This document shows positions 30,039 through 38,931 of a stretch of 64,000 bases of DNA, in pieces. Location of the stretch: the NCBI RefSeq assembly GCF_031127875.1, contig NZ_JARXIA010000020.1, forward strand, positions 94,610 to 158,609. The letters are read 5' to 3'. The DNA comes from Pelagicoccus sp. SDUM812005. Its GTDB lineage: Bacteria; Verrucomicrobiota; Verrucomicrobiia; Opitutales; Opitutaceae. Every line of letters starts with the position of its first letter. The first letter of the stretch is position 1. A model generated the notes under the pieces. The model saw only the letters and a program-made list of their open reading frames with translations, searched no databases and had not been told where the DNA came from. Position numbers and translations under genes: made by a program.

Positions 30039-30686
30039 ATGATGACTTCACAGCAAAACACAGGCGGGCCAGGTCGTTCTGGTCCAGGTGGTAACCGCGG
30101 CCCAGGTGGCCCAGGCGGCAATCGTGGTCCAGGGGGCAATCGTGGCCCAGGCGGCAATCGCGGTCCTGGTGGCAATCGCGGACCCGGCGGCAATCGTGGC
30201 GGACCTCGCGGTCAGCGCGAAGAGCGCGAAGACGATGGCATCTCCGAAAAGGTAGTGTTCATCAACCGTTGCGCCAAGGTTGTTAAGGGCGGTCGTCGTT
30301 TCAGCTTCTCCGCTCTCGTCGTCGCAGGCGACCAATCTGGCAAGGTTGGCATCGGCTACGGCAAGGCGAACGAAGTTCCCGAAGCGATCCGCAAGGGCAC
30401 GGAGCAAGCGCGCAAGAACCTCGAGCCCGTAAAGCTCAAGGGCGACACCATTCCGCACGAAGTTCTCGGCGAGTTCGACGGTGGTAAGGTCCTTCTTCGT
30501 CCAGCGACAACGGGTACAGGTATCATCGCCGGTGGCGGTGTCCGTGCCGTACTCGAAGCGGCTGGCGTTCAGAACGTGCTCACCAAGTCTCTCGGTTCCA
30601 ACAACCCGAACGCTATCGTCCTCGCAACGCTCGATGGCCTCAAGAAGCTCAAGACCTACGAAGACTATAAGCGTCTTCGCGGTTAA
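30039..30686 (+). CDS. rpsE: Ribosomal protein S5 with glycine-rich N-terminal repeat extension
   Basis: 215 residues, about 48 longer than E. coli S5. The core ([53 protein letters not shown]) is standard and contributes to decoding accuracy and mRNA helicase activity. Residues ~8-63 are a disordered, Arg/Gly/Pro/Asn-rich extension with six GGNRG units, five of them in tandem as 18-bp DNA repeats. The translation start could be M1 or M2. A long basic extension of S5 might contact RNA outside the ribosome core; this is inference. rpmD (L30), usually next, is absent. Confidence 0.97.
   Translation: MMTSQQNTGGPGRSGPGGNRGPGGPGGNRGPGGNRGPGGNRGPGGNRGPGGNRGGPRGQREEREDDGISEKVVFINRCAKVVKGGRRFSFSALVVAGDQSGKVGIGYGKANEVPEAIRKGTEQARKNLEPVKLKGDTIPHEVLGEFDGGKVLLRPATTGTGIIAGGGVRAVLEAAGVQNVLTKSLGSNNPNAIVLATLDGLKKLKTYEDYKRLRG
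30111..30200 (+). repeat. 18-bp tandem repeat inside rpsE
   Basis: Five in-frame 18-bp units, each coding Pro-Gly-Gly-Asn-Arg-Gly, run from 30111 to 30200; a diverged unit sits just upstream (30084-30101) followed by a half unit. Most differences are at third codon positions, so the protein repeat is held by selection while the DNA drifts. Copy number could vary between strains. Confidence 0.85.
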
Positions 30687-30715
30687 TTCTAATTTAACTA
30701 AAGGAACTCCTCAAA

Positions 30716-31168
30716 ATGAGACTCCATAATCTATCTAATGTTAAGGGTGCCACGCACCGTCGCAAGCGCGTCGGTTGCGGTGAAGGTGGCGGCCATGGTA
30801 AGACTTCCGGTCGCGGCGGTAAGGGACAAACGGCTCGTTCGGGCGGTGGTATCCGTATCGGCTTCGAAGGTGGTCAGATGCCGATCTTCCGTAAGCTTCC
30901 TATCCGTGGCTTCAACAACAAGAACTTCCGTACCGAGTACGAAACGGTTAACATCGGCGAGCTCTCGAAGCTCGACGACTCGGTAACCGAAGTAGATCGC
31001 GAAGCTCTCGCGGTTGCAGGTCTTGTTCGTTTGAACGACAAGCCGCTTAAGGTTCTCGGCGAAGGCGAAATCACCAAGGCTCTCAAGATCAAGGCTGTTA
31101 AGTTCAGCGCTTCCGCTAAGGAAAAGATCGAGAAGGCCGGTGGCGAAGCCATCGTAGCCGAAGCTTAA
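30716..31168 (+). CDS. rplO: Ribosomal protein L15
   Basis: 150 residues, late 50S assembly protein. MRLHNLSNVKGATHRRKRVG, GHGKTSGRGGKGQTARSGGG and FRKLPIRGFNNKNFRTEY are diagnostic. It directly follows rpsE with 29 bp between, no L30 gene. secY starts 30 bp after the stop. Confidence 0.97.
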   Translation: MRLHNLSNVKGATHRRKRVGCGEGGGHGKTSGRGGKGQTARSGGGIRIGFEGGQMPIFRKLPIRGFNNKNFRTEYETVNIGELSKLDDSVTEVDREALAVAGLVRLNDKPLKVLGEGEITKALKIKAVKFSASAKEKIEKAGGEAIVAEA

Positions 31169-31198
31169 TCCCCGCACTGATCCCCGACTCATAAAGGC

Positions 31199-32710
31199 AT
31201 GCTATCTGCGTTTACCAACTGTTTGAAGATACCGGAGCTACGTCAGAAGATTTTTCTGATGCTCTCTCTTCTGTTCATCGCCCGTATCGGCGCGAACATC
31301 CCGCTTCCTGGCCTCGATATGAAGCCGTTGCAGGACTATTTCGCTGACCAGACAGCCACGGGCGGCGGCAGCTTGGTCGGACTCTATAACATGTTTACTG
31401 GTGGCGCGTTCTTGCGTGGAGCCGTATTCGCCTTGGGGATCATGCCATACATTTCGGCTTCCATTATCTTTCAGTTGATGGGGGCTGTTTTCCCTGCTCT
31501 TGCTCGCTTGCAGCAAGAAGGGGAGGCGGGCCGTCAAAAGCTATCCCAGTACACTCGCTACGCCACGGTGATCATCGCCGCGGTGCAGGGCGTGCTGTTG
31601 ATTCTTGGTCTGCAGAATCCGGGAACGCTGTTCCCTGGTTTCTCGACGGACGGCTACGGCGATATCATCATCGAAGACAAGTTCTGGTTCCTGCTTTCCT
31701 CCACGGTCTTCCTGACCGCGGGTGTGGTCCTCTTGATGTGGATCGGCGAGCAGATCACCAAGCTGGGTATCGGAAACGGTATCTCCATCTTGATCACCAT
31801 TGGTATCATCGCGGACCTTCCTGGCGCGGCCCAAGCGACCTACGACCTGTTCTTCGGTCCGGTTGGCGTTAAGAAGCTGGTCTTCGGCCATGGTATCTTG
31901 ATGGCGGCGCTTCTGGTTTTGGTCACGGCCGGCTTGGTCGCGGTCATCCAGGCGATGCGTAAGATTCCGGTGCAGTACGCGAAGCGGGTAGTGGGCCGTA
32001 AGGTCTACGGTGGACAAAGTTCCTTCATGCCGCTGAAGGTCAACTACGCGGGTGTTATGCCCGTTATCTTCGCCTCCGCACTCTTGTCCTTTCCGCAGCA
32101 AATCATCTCCCAAATCGGAGCTGCTTTGGAGCTGCAGTGGATGGTAGACGCTTCCATGTACTTGGCTCACGGTTCGACTTCCTACTATGTGGTCTTCGGT
32201 CTGATGATCCTGTTCTTCAGCTACTTTTGGGTTTCGGTCATGTTCCGTCCCATTCAGATCGCTGACGACCTAAAGAAGTACGGCGGCTACGTGCCAGGCG
32301 TTCGCCCAGGGCAGCCGACTGCTAAGTTCCTCGATTTCGTGATGACTCGTCTCACGCTCGCGGGAGCGATCTTCCTGACGGTGATTACCGTTTTTCCAGA
32401 CGTATTGCTTTACCTTTACGAGATCCCGATGCGTGTCGCCATTTTCTTCGGCGGTACCGGTATGCTCATTACGGTAGGCGTGGCTCTGGATACTATGAAA
32501 CAAATCGAGACACATCTGTTGCAGCGTCACTACGATGGCTTCCTTAAGAAGGGACGCATTCGTGGACGCAACCAAGCTCGTGGCGCCGAAACAGCACTCG
32601 GTGGTGCAACCGAACTCAAGAATGTAGGCCAGCTCTATGCGGCGGTGCTTATCATCTTCCTCGTAGGCCTCGCGGCTTATTTCATTCAGATAGCTACAAC
32701 GACAAATTAA
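31199..32710 (+). CDS. secY: Protein translocase subunit SecY
   Basis: 503 residues, ten-helix core of the SecYEG channel in the inner membrane. MLSAFTNCLKIPELRQKIFL, the plug/helix 2 region with MPYISASIIFQL, the PVQYAKRV loop and GKFLDFVMTR-like segment (TAKFLDFVMTRLTLAG) are typical. It is ~60 residues longer than E. coli SecY, mainly in periplasmic loops around helices 3-4 and 7-8. The usual followers adk, map, infA and rpmJ are not present; rpsM comes next after 171 bp. Confidence 0.97.
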   Translation: MLSAFTNCLKIPELRQKIFLMLSLLFIARIGANIPLPGLDMKPLQDYFADQTATGGGSLVGLYNMFTGGAFLRGAVFALGIMPYISASIIFQLMGAVFPALARLQQEGEAGRQKLSQYTRYATVIIAAVQGVLLILGLQNPGTLFPGFSTDGYGDIIIEDKFWFLLSSTVFLTAGVVLLMWIGEQITKLGIGNGISILITIGIIADLPGAAQATYDLFFGPVGVKKLVFGHGILMAALLVLVTAGLVAVIQAMRKIPVQYAKRVVGRKVYGGQSSFMPLKVNYAGVMPVIFASALLSFPQQIISQIGAALELQWMVDASMYLAHGSTSYYVVFGLMILFFSYFWVSVMFRPIQIADDLKKYGGYVPGVRPGQPTAKFLDFVMTRLTLAGAIFLTVITVFPDVLLYLYEIPMRVAIFFGGTGMLITVGVALDTMKQIETHLLQRHYDGFLKKGRIRGRNQARGAETALGGATELKNVGQLYAAVLIIFLVGLAAYFIQIATTTN

Positions 32711-32881
32711 TTCTTTACTTTCTTGCGGAGAGGGCTCATTCCGTTGCTCTTTTTTCTTCCGGCGACGTGCTTCGTCCGGTTGGCGACTTTCCTTTCTCAA
32801 GAAATAGGCAGTTTTCAGCGATTCTCGCTCACTTTTTGCCGCTCTTCACAACTACTTTTAAACCAATAACTTGCTAGAACC

Positions 32882-33253
32882 ATGCCACGTATCCTAGGCG
32901 TTGACATTCCAGCCAACAAGAAGCTCGAATACTCTCTCCGTTACATCTACGGTATCGGACCAACACGTTCAAAGACGATCCTCGCGGAAACTGGAATCGA
33001 TCCAGACATGCGTGCCAAGGATTTGGACGAGGAGCAGATCAATGCCATCATGGGCAAGATCCAAGAGCTTCAGTTCGTCGTGGAAGGTGACCTCCGTCGC
33101 GAGCTCACCGGAAACATGAAGCGCCTCCAGGCGATCAATTGCTACCGTGGCCTACGCCATCGTCGCGGTCTTCCCGTTCGCGGTCAGCGCACGAAGACGA
33201 ACGCACGTACTCGCAAGGGTAAGGTTAAGACACAGGGCTCGCTCCGCAAATAA
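32882..33253 (+). CDS. rpsM: Ribosomal protein S13
   Basis: 123 residues, 30S head protein bridging to 50S and the P-site t[36 protein letters not shown] and the basic tail [20 protein letters not shown] identify it. First gene of the alpha segment; its 171-bp upstream gap may hold a promoter but I could not pick one. Confidence 0.97.
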   Translation: MPRILGVDIPANKKLEYSLRYIYGIGPTRSKTILAETGIDPDMRAKDLDEEQINAIMGKIQELQFVVEGDLRRELTGNMKRLQAINCYRGLRHRRGLPVRGQRTKTNARTRKGKVKTQGSLRK

Positions 33254-33269
33254 TTAGGACCATCACGTC

Positions 33270-33800
33270 ATGTCTGAAGAACAAGTAAAAGCTGAAGAAG
33301 AAGAAGCGAAGGATGTCGCTGCAGAAGGTGCAGAGGCTGAAGCTCCTGTCGAAGAAGAGCTCATTGGTGGTGTTAAGAAGCAACCAACCGCTCAGGATCT
33401 CCTCAAGGAAGAGATCGGCGACCTCAAGATCCGCAAGGCCAAGGGCAGCAAGAATGTCACTACCGGCATCGCCAAGGTCAGCGCGACTTTCAACAACACA
33501 ATCGTCACCATCACCGACCTCAAGGGCAATACGATCTCTTGGGCCAGCGCTGGTAAGATGAACTTCCGCGGTTCCCGTAAGTCCACGGCTTACGCGGCCC
33601 AGATCGTTACGCAAAACGCTGCCAAGGCAGCCATGGCGCACGGTTTGAAGGAAGTTATGATCGAAGTTAAGGGACCTGGAATGGGCCGTGACTCCGCGAT
33701 CCGCGCGTTCCAGACGCTCGGTCTCGAGATCTCCTCGATCACTGATACGACACCTATTCCTCACAACGGCTGCCGTCCACCTAAGCGTCGTCGCGTCTAG
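33270..33800 (+). CDS. rpsK: Ribosomal protein S11 with acidic N-terminal extension
   Basis: 176 residues against ~129 in E. coli. The core ([68 protein letters not shown]) is standard platform S11, including the Asn-Gly that becomes isoaspartate in E. coli. Some 47 extra residues precede it, starting [20 protein letters not shown], strongly acidic and probably disordered, followed by a Lys-rich hinge (KIRKAKGSK). An acidic extension on an RNA-binding protein is odd; a self-shielding or assembly role is my speculation. No internal start with a good ribosome-binding site is evident. Confidence 0.96.
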   Translation: MSEEQVKAEEEEAKDVAAEGAEAEAPVEEELIGGVKKQPTAQDLLKEEIGDLKIRKAKGSKNVTTGIAKVSATFNNTIVTITDLKGNTISWASAGKMNFRGSRKSTAYAAQIVTQNAAKAAMAHGLKEVMIEVKGPGMGRDSAIRAFQTLGLEISSITDTTPIPHNGCRPPKRRRV

Positions 33801-33844
33801 TCGCGAATCGCTTCAATCTCTGAAATCTCAAATCTAAGAAGATC

Positions 33845-34456
33845 ATGGCTCGCTATACCGGTCCTACTACCAAGATCAGCAGACGTTTCGGACAGCCAAT
33901 TTTCGGCTCTTCCAAGTCTCTCGAAAAGCGCAACTATCCACCAGGTCAGCACGGACCTCGCCTTCGTCGCAAGCAGTCCGAATACTCGATCGGCTTGGGC
34001 GAAAAGCAAAAGCTCCGTTTCATGTACGGCCTCATGGAGAAGCAGTTCCGCCGTACCTTCGACAAGGCTAAGGCGACACGTGGCGTAACAGGTACAATTT
34101 TCCTTCAGCTCCTCGAAACGCGTCTCGACAGCGTCGTTTACGATCTCGGTTTCACCAAGACTCGTAAGGCTGCTCGCCAGTTCGTGAACCACGGACACAT
34201 CTGCGTTAACGGCAAGAAGGTCGATATCCCTAGCTACCAGGTCAAGGTCGGCGACGAAATCGAAGTGCGCAACACCACTTCCTCACGCCAGCTCGCGACA
34301 CGCAACATGGAAGCGAACCGCATGCGCAACGTACCTGACTGGATGACTCGTCAGGACGAAGCATTCCGTGGCGTCGTCAATCGCGAACCAACTCGCGAAG
34401 AGCTCGAGCCAAGCATCAACGAGCAGCTAATCGTTGAGTTCTACAGCCGCTTCTAA
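33845..34456 (+). CDS. rpsD: Ribosomal protein S4
   Basis: 203 residues, nucleates 5'-domain assembly of 16S and lines the mRNA entry. MARYTGPTTKISRRFGQPIF, the S4-domain segment RLDSVVYDLGFTKTRKAARQ, NHGHICVNGKKVDIPSYQVK and the terminal EQLIVEFYSR are canonical. In E. coli S4 represses the alpha operon; no such site is apparent to me here. Confidence 0.97.
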   Translation: MARYTGPTTKISRRFGQPIFGSSKSLEKRNYPPGQHGPRLRRKQSEYSIGLGEKQKLRFMYGLMEKQFRRTFDKAKATRGVTGTIFLQLLETRLDSVVYDLGFTKTRKAARQFVNHGHICVNGKKVDIPSYQVKVGDEIEVRNTTSSRQLATRNMEANRMRNVPDWMTRQDEAFRGVVNREPTREELEPSINEQLIVEFYSRF

Positions 34457-34530
34457 TCGCGACTGTTCTCATTCATACATTTTCATTCCGACCAACTAAT
34501 TTTAAGCCCATCCGTAGCCCATAACGCAAC

Positions 34531-35532
34531 ATGCCGAAACGTATTGGAAAGTTCGAACTGCCAAACCGCCTTGTTAAAGTAGAAGAGGGCTCCTCTTCAA
34601 CTTATGCGATGTTCCATGCTGAACCCTTCGAAGCGGGTTACGGGCATACCATTGGCAATTCGCTGCGCCGCGTCCTCCTCAGCTCGATCGAGGGCGCTGC
34701 AATCGCTTCGGTTAAGATCGAGGGAGTCAGCCACGAGTTTCAGAGTGTTGACGGTATCGTTGAAGACATCACCGATATCGTTCTCAACCTGAAGAAGGTT
34801 CTCCTCGTTTGCCACAAGCGCGAAGGGGTCAAGTTGATGATCAACACCAACCGTTCAGGCGCCATCACTGCGGCGGATATCCAGCCGGATTCCAACGTGG
34901 AGATCGTCAACCCGGACCAGATCATCTGTACGCTTGACCGCGAAATGCCGTTCACGGCGGAGCTTGAAGTGAAGGTCGGTCGCGGCTACTGCCCTGGCGA
35001 TGACAACAAGGACGAAGAGGATCCGATCGGCGTAATCGCTATCGATTCTCTTTTCTCCCCGGTTAGCTTGGTCAAGTACGCTGTCGAAGCGACTCGCGTC
35101 GGACAGATCACGGACTACGACAAGCTTCTCCTCGAAGTTTGGACCGATGGCCGTATCACTCCGGACGATGCCCTTAAGCAAGCAGGTGCGATCCTGAAGC
35201 ATCACCTCGATGTCTTCGACAACGTATCTGATGAAAACTACGAGTTTGAAGACGAAGGTGGCGAAGTGAGCGAAGAGCAAAACAAGCTCCGCAAGCTCCT
35301 CAACATGAGCGTCAACGAAATCGAACTCTCCGTTCGCGCTGCGAACTGCCTCAACAACGCGAATATCACCACTGTTGGCGAGCTCGCGATGAAGAGCGAA
35401 CAAGAGATGCTCAAGTACCGTAACTTCGGTAAGAAGTCTCTCAACGAAATCAAAGACAAGCTCGAGTCCCTCGGTCTCTCGCTTGGCATGAAATTTGACG
35501 AACGCCTCCTCGATAACAAGAAGGAGCTCTAA
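34531..35532 (+). CDS. rpoA: RNA polymerase alpha subunit
   Basis: 333 residues. N-terminal dimerisation domain (FEAGYGHTIGNSLRRVLLSS, VEDITDIVLNLKKV) to ~235, an acidic linker (~DENYEFEDEGGEVSEEQ) and a C-terminal domain with VRAANCLNNANITTVGEL and FGKKSLNEIKDKL. The arginine matching E. coli R265, which contacts UP elements, is conserved, so UP-element recognition is expected. Located as usual between rpsD and rplQ. Confidence 0.98.
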   Translation: MPKRIGKFELPNRLVKVEEGSSSTYAMFHAEPFEAGYGHTIGNSLRRVLLSSIEGAAIASVKIEGVSHEFQSVDGIVEDITDIVLNLKKVLLVCHKREGVKLMINTNRSGAITAADIQPDSNVEIVNPDQIICTLDREMPFTAELEVKVGRGYCPGDDNKDEEDPIGVIAIDSLFSPVSLVKYAVEATRVGQITDYDKLLLEVWTDGRITPDDALKQAGAILKHHLDVFDNVSDENYEFEDEGGEVSEEQNKLRKLLNMSVNEIELSVRAANCLNNANITTVGELAMKSEQEMLKYRNFGKKSLNEIKDKLESLGLSLGMKFDERLLDNKKEL

Positions 35533-35556
35533 ACGTAACCTTACACTCAGACAGCC

Positions 35557-36066
35557 ATGCGTCACCGCAAGCATCGTAATCAACTCGGCGTAAAGAAGGA
35601 GCACCGCGAAGCTCTCCTCGCCAATCTTTCAACAGCGCTCATCCAGCGCGGCCGCATCAAGACGACCCTCAAGAAGGCTAAGGCTCTTCGCCCCTTCGTC
35701 GAGAAGGTCATCACACTCGCCAAGAAGGGTACGCTTCATGACCGTCGCATCGCGATCTCCCGCGTTCGTGACGTAGGCGTGGTGCACGAGCTTTTCGAAG
35801 AGAAGGTTGAGCAGTTCAAGGACCGCAACGGTGGATACACTCGTATCTACAAAATCGGTACACGTCGCGGCGACGCTGCTGAGATGGCGCTCATCGAGCT
35901 CATCGACGCGGACGACGAAGGCTACGCCAAGAAGGGCAAGGCCAAGGCGAAGAAGGCTGAAAAGCCAGCAGCCGAAGAAGCGGCAGCTCCCGTAGCTGAA
36001 GCAGAGGCTCCTGCGGAAGAAGCTCCAGCAGCAGAAGAGACCAAGCAGGAAGAAGAAGCCAAGTAA
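35557..36066 (+). CDS. rplQ: Ribosomal protein L17 with Ala/Glu-rich C-terminal tail
   Basis: 169 residues against 127 in E. coli. Core: MRHRKHRNQLGVKKEHREAL, the ALRPFVEKVITLAKKGTLHD region and GGYTRIYKIGTRRGDAAEMA. After a Lys-rich hinge (KKGKAKAKKAEK) a ~40-residue tail of Ala, Glu and Pro follows, surely disordered. Last gene of the supercluster; a strong terminator begins 37 bp after the stop. Confidence 0.97.
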   Translation: MRHRKHRNQLGVKKEHREALLANLSTALIQRGRIKTTLKKAKALRPFVEKVITLAKKGTLHDRRIAISRVRDVGVVHELFEEKVEQFKDRNGGYTRIYKIGTRRGDAAEMALIELIDADDEGYAKKGKAKAKKAEKPAAEEAAAPVAEAEAPAEEAPAAEETKQEEEAK

Positions 36067-36103
36067 GGCTGCTCCTCGTCGCTAATCTTTCCTTTTTTCT
36101 GAG

Positions 36104-36141
36104 AATGCGTTCTTCCGCGAAGAACGCATTTTCGCGTTTTT
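36104..36141 (+). terminator. Strong intrinsic terminator after rplQ
   Basis: A perfect 12-bp stem (AATGCGTTCTTC at 36104-36115, GAAGAACGCATT at 36119-36130) with a 3-base loop, followed by TTCGCGTTTTT. It closes the ribosomal-protein supercluster. Confidence 0.9.
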
Positions 36142-36157
36142 AAAACCAAGCAATTTC

Positions 36158-36391
36158 GTGCATCCCTTTACCTGGTTCCTCATTCTCTACACTGGCTCGG
36201 GCTTGATGGCCATCGCCAGCTTGTGGTTCTACTACGAGAAGAGGGAGAAGCGGGTGTTCGACGTTCGCAGGAAGCGTCGCGTCTTTCACTGCGTGAAGTG
36301 CGGCGAATTGTATTCGGTTCGCAAGAAGGACGTATCCGAAGGGCAAGAATGTCCAAAATGCGGATACAATAATTTCGAACTCTCATTCTAA
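36158..36391 (+). CDS. Small membrane protein with zinc-ribbon-like motif
   Basis: 77 residues from a GTG start 16 bp after the rplQ terminator. Residues ~5-25 are a hydrophobic segment (FLILYTGSGLMAIASLWFYY) and a basic stretch (EKREKRVFDVRRKRR) follows, giving an N-out/C-in topology by the positive-inside rule. The C-terminal half has two CxxC pairs, CVKCG (~45-49) and CPKCG (~65-69), spaced as in a rubredoxin/zinc-ribbon knuckle. No family name that I recognise. The ribosome-binding site is weak, but composition and conserved-looking motifs favour a real gene. It lies between rplQ and guaA. Confidence 0.65.
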   Translation: MHPFTWFLILYTGSGLMAIASLWFYYEKREKRVFDVRRKRRVFHCVKCGELYSVRKKDVSEGQECPKCGYNNFELSF

Positions 36392-36458
36392 CTCACCGGC
36401 GCCCGCTGAATACGAGTGACAAGCGCCCCCGCTAGTATCTTTAATCCTCACCTTTATC

Positions 36459-38000
36459 ATGAAGCACCAGACCATCGCGGTACTCGATTTCGGATCTCAA
36501 TACACACAGGTAATCGCCCGTCGCATTCGCGAGTGCAATGTGTACTCGAAGATCTATTCCTATAAGACTTCCGCCAAGCAGCTGGAAAAGGACGGCGTGA
36601 TCGGAGTTATTCTCTCTGGTGGACCTTCAAGCGTCTTGGCTCCCAAATCGCCGCAAGCGGACAAGAAGATCTTTTCCTTGGGCGTGCCGGTGCTGGGGAT
36701 TTGCTACGGCGTACAGCTGATCGCCCACTTGCTCGACGGCAAGGTCGAGAAGAGCAAGGAGCGCGAGTACGGACACGGTACGCTCACCATCGCTCGCAAG
36801 GGCAGCCTTTTCCGCGGTTTGCCGAACAAGCTGCGCGTTTGGAACTCCCACGGCGACCGCCTTGCCAAGCTGCCGAGCGGTTTCGCGGCCATCGCTTCGA
36901 CTGAGAACTCCAACTACGCGGCGATCGCCGACGAGAAGCGCAAGATCTACGGCATCCAATTCCACCCGGAAGTGGACCACTCCGAGGGAGGCATCAACAT
37001 TCTCGAAAACTTCCTGCGCAAGATTTGCGGCTGCAAGGGCGATTGGTCCATGGCTGACCTCGCTCGCGAATCGATCGAAAACATTCGCAAGATCGTTGGT
37101 AAGGATCGCGTGCTTCTCGGCTTGAGCGGCGGCGTTGATTCCTCTGTAGCGGCAGCCCTGATACACAAGGCGATCGGACGTCAGTTGACCTGCGTATTTG
37201 TCGACAACGGCCTGCTTCGCCTGCACGAGCGCGAGCTCGTGGTCGACCTCTACAAGCGCAACTTCAACATGGATGTACGCGTCGCTCGGGCAGGGGCCAA
37301 GTTCCTGACCGCGCTCAAGGGGGTCACGGATCCCGAGAAGAAGCGCAAGATTATCGGAAAGACCTTCGTGAAGGTGTTCCAGGATTCGCTCAAGCGGATC
37401 GGCGATGCGAAGTTCCTCGCCCAGGGTACCTTGTATCCGGACGTGATCGAGAGTATCGCCATCGATGGGAATCCAGCGGCGACTATTAAGAGTCACCACA
37501 ACGTAGGCGGATTGCCCAAGAGCATGAAGTTCAAACTGCTCGAGCCGCTGCGCGAGCTCTTCAAGGACGAAGTTCGCGCCTTGGGCACGGCTCTCGGATT
37601 GCCCAAGGAAGTCGTTTGGCGCCAGCCGTTCCCAGGTCCTGGCCTCGGCGTTCGCGTGCTTGGCGAAATCAATAAGCGTAACTTGGATATCCTTCGCAAG
37701 GCGGACGCAGTATTGCACGAGGAGATGATGGAGTCCGAGCTTTACTACAAGGTGTGGCAGTCGTTCTGCGTATTCCTGCCGGTTCGCACCGTGGGCGTGA
37801 TGGGCGACGAGCGTACTTACGACAACGTGATCGCGCTTCGTATCGTGGAGAGCAAGGACGCCATGACAGCCGACTGGTCGCGGGTTCCTTACGAGGTGCT
37901 GCAGCGTGTATCGACGCGTATCATCAACGAAGTCGAAGGCGTTAACCGAGTGGTGTACGACTTGAGCTCGAAGCCTCCCGGCACTATCGAGTGGGAATAG
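36459..38000 (+). CDS. guaA: GMP synthase (glutamine-hydrolysing)
   Basis: 513 residues; converts XMP, ATP and glutamine to GMP. Class I amidotransferase domain (1-~195): nucleophile Cys in [10 protein letters not shown], catalytic His-Pro-Glu in [13 protein letters not shown]-pyrophosphatase domain: P-loop [15 protein letters not shown] (~222-236), and the C-terminal dimerisation domain ends in [12 protein letters not shown], the invariant GuaA tail. Full length, no anomalies. Followed by its own terminator. Confidence 0.98.
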   Translation: MKHQTIAVLDFGSQYTQVIARRIRECNVYSKIYSYKTSAKQLEKDGVIGVILSGGPSSVLAPKSPQADKKIFSLGVPVLGICYGVQLIAHLLDGKVEKSKEREYGHGTLTIARKGSLFRGLPNKLRVWNSHGDRLAKLPSGFAAIASTENSNYAAIADEKRKIYGIQFHPEVDHSEGGINILENFLRKICGCKGDWSMADLARESIENIRKIVGKDRVLLGLSGGVDSSVAAALIHKAIGRQLTCVFVDNGLLRLHERELVVDLYKRNFNMDVRVARAGAKFLTALKGVTDPEKKRKIIGKTFVKVFQDSLKRIGDAKFLAQGTLYPDVIESIAIDGNPAATIKSHHNVGGLPKSMKFKLLEPLRELFKDEVRALGTALGLPKEVVWRQPFPGPGLGVRVLGEINKRNLDILRKADAVLHEEMMESELYYKVWQSFCVFLPVRTVGVMGDERTYDNVIALRIVESKDAMTADWSRVPYEVLQRVSTRIINEVEGVNRVVYDLSSKPPGTIEWE

Positions 38001-38030
38001 CGTATCCGCTTCTTCATTACTAACTTTTTG

Positions 38031-38060
38031 GCGGAGCGGGGGAAATCCTGCTCCGCTTTT
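38031..38060 (+). terminator. Intrinsic terminator after guaA
   Basis: GCGGAGC (38031-38037) pairs with GCTCCGC (38050-38056), extended inward by GG/CC, and is followed by TTTT. It lies 30 bp after the guaA stop. Confidence 0.75.
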
Positions 38061-38091
38061 CAATCTCTAGAATTCTAGCCCCAACCCTCAT

Positions 38092-38877
38092 ATGAATAAG
38101 TTCATCCCCCGTTTCATTGCCCTGGTCGCGTCCCTCTTTTTGTTTGCGCTAAATTCGTCCGCTCAAAGCGCGGCGACGAAATCGGAATTGTCGGACGCGG
38201 AAAAGGCGAAGATCATTGAAGAAACCGTGGCTTTGGGCCGCGCTTATATGGGGGGCGACTCCAAGCTGAACGCCATCGACTCGGTTCGATTCGAGGGTGT
38301 GCTGGTTTACGCTGGTGGCCAGTCGGGCACGGTAGAGTCGATCATGAAGAAGCCAGGTTACTACCAGTTCATTTCTTCGATCGCCGGTATCCGGGAAACC
38401 TCTACGCTCAATCCGACCAGCGCGTGGCGTAAGCTGGAGAACTTCCAGGAACCTGGCGCCTACACGATGAGCTTCTACGACGTCGATGAGTTGCGTTACT
38501 TGGAAGCGACCATTGCCGATAGCCTTGGTTTCTTGAAGGCGCCCAAGACGCGGAATGGACGCATCGAATTCGTGGGCAAGGGAAAGGTGCGCGGCAAGTC
38601 GGCTGTGATCCTGAACTACGTCTACAACGATCGCATCTGGTTTCGCCGCTACTTCGACCCGGAAACGGGCCGAGTGATGTTCATGCAGAGCTCGAAGGGG
38701 ATGGTCTACACCTACGAGGGGGATATCGAGGCCGGTGGAGTGCGCTTCCCGAAGAAGGTGCTCGTTAGCTACATCTCGCAATATGGGGAATCGACGATGG
38801 AGATTTCCTATTCGAAGGCGGAGGTAAACCTCGACGTCGATTTGGAGCGCTTCCGCGTTCCGCAGGTCGGGGAGTAG
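38092..38877 (+). CDS. Secreted LolA-like hypothetical protein
   Basis: 261 residues with a signal peptide (FIALVASLFLFALNSSAQS, cut near residue 25). The mature part alternates beta strands in the way of LolA/LolB-like half-barrels: VRFEGVLVYAGGQSGTVESI, a KKPGYYQF strand, FDPETGRVMFMQSSKGMVYT and GVRFPKKVLVSYI. Proteins of this kind bind lipid or act as outer-membrane-associated factors, but assignment is by pattern only and I do not recognise a named family. No lipobox cysteine. Next gene hisD starts 54 bp later and may share the transcript. Confidence 0.6.
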   Translation: MNKFIPRFIALVASLFLFALNSSAQSAATKSELSDAEKAKIIEETVALGRAYMGGDSKLNAIDSVRFEGVLVYAGGQSGTVESIMKKPGYYQFISSIAGIRETSTLNPTSAWRKLENFQEPGAYTMSFYDVDELRYLEATIADSLGFLKAPKTRNGRIEFVGKGKVRGKSAVILNYVYNDRIWFRRYFDPETGRVMFMQSSKGMVYTYEGDIEAGGVRFPKKVLVSYISQYGESTMEISYSKAEVNLDVDLERFRVPQVGE

Positions 38878-38931
38878 GGTAGCGCAAAATTCTCTTTGCC
38901 TTGCGCGTAGGCGCATAGCAAAAGTGTCGCC

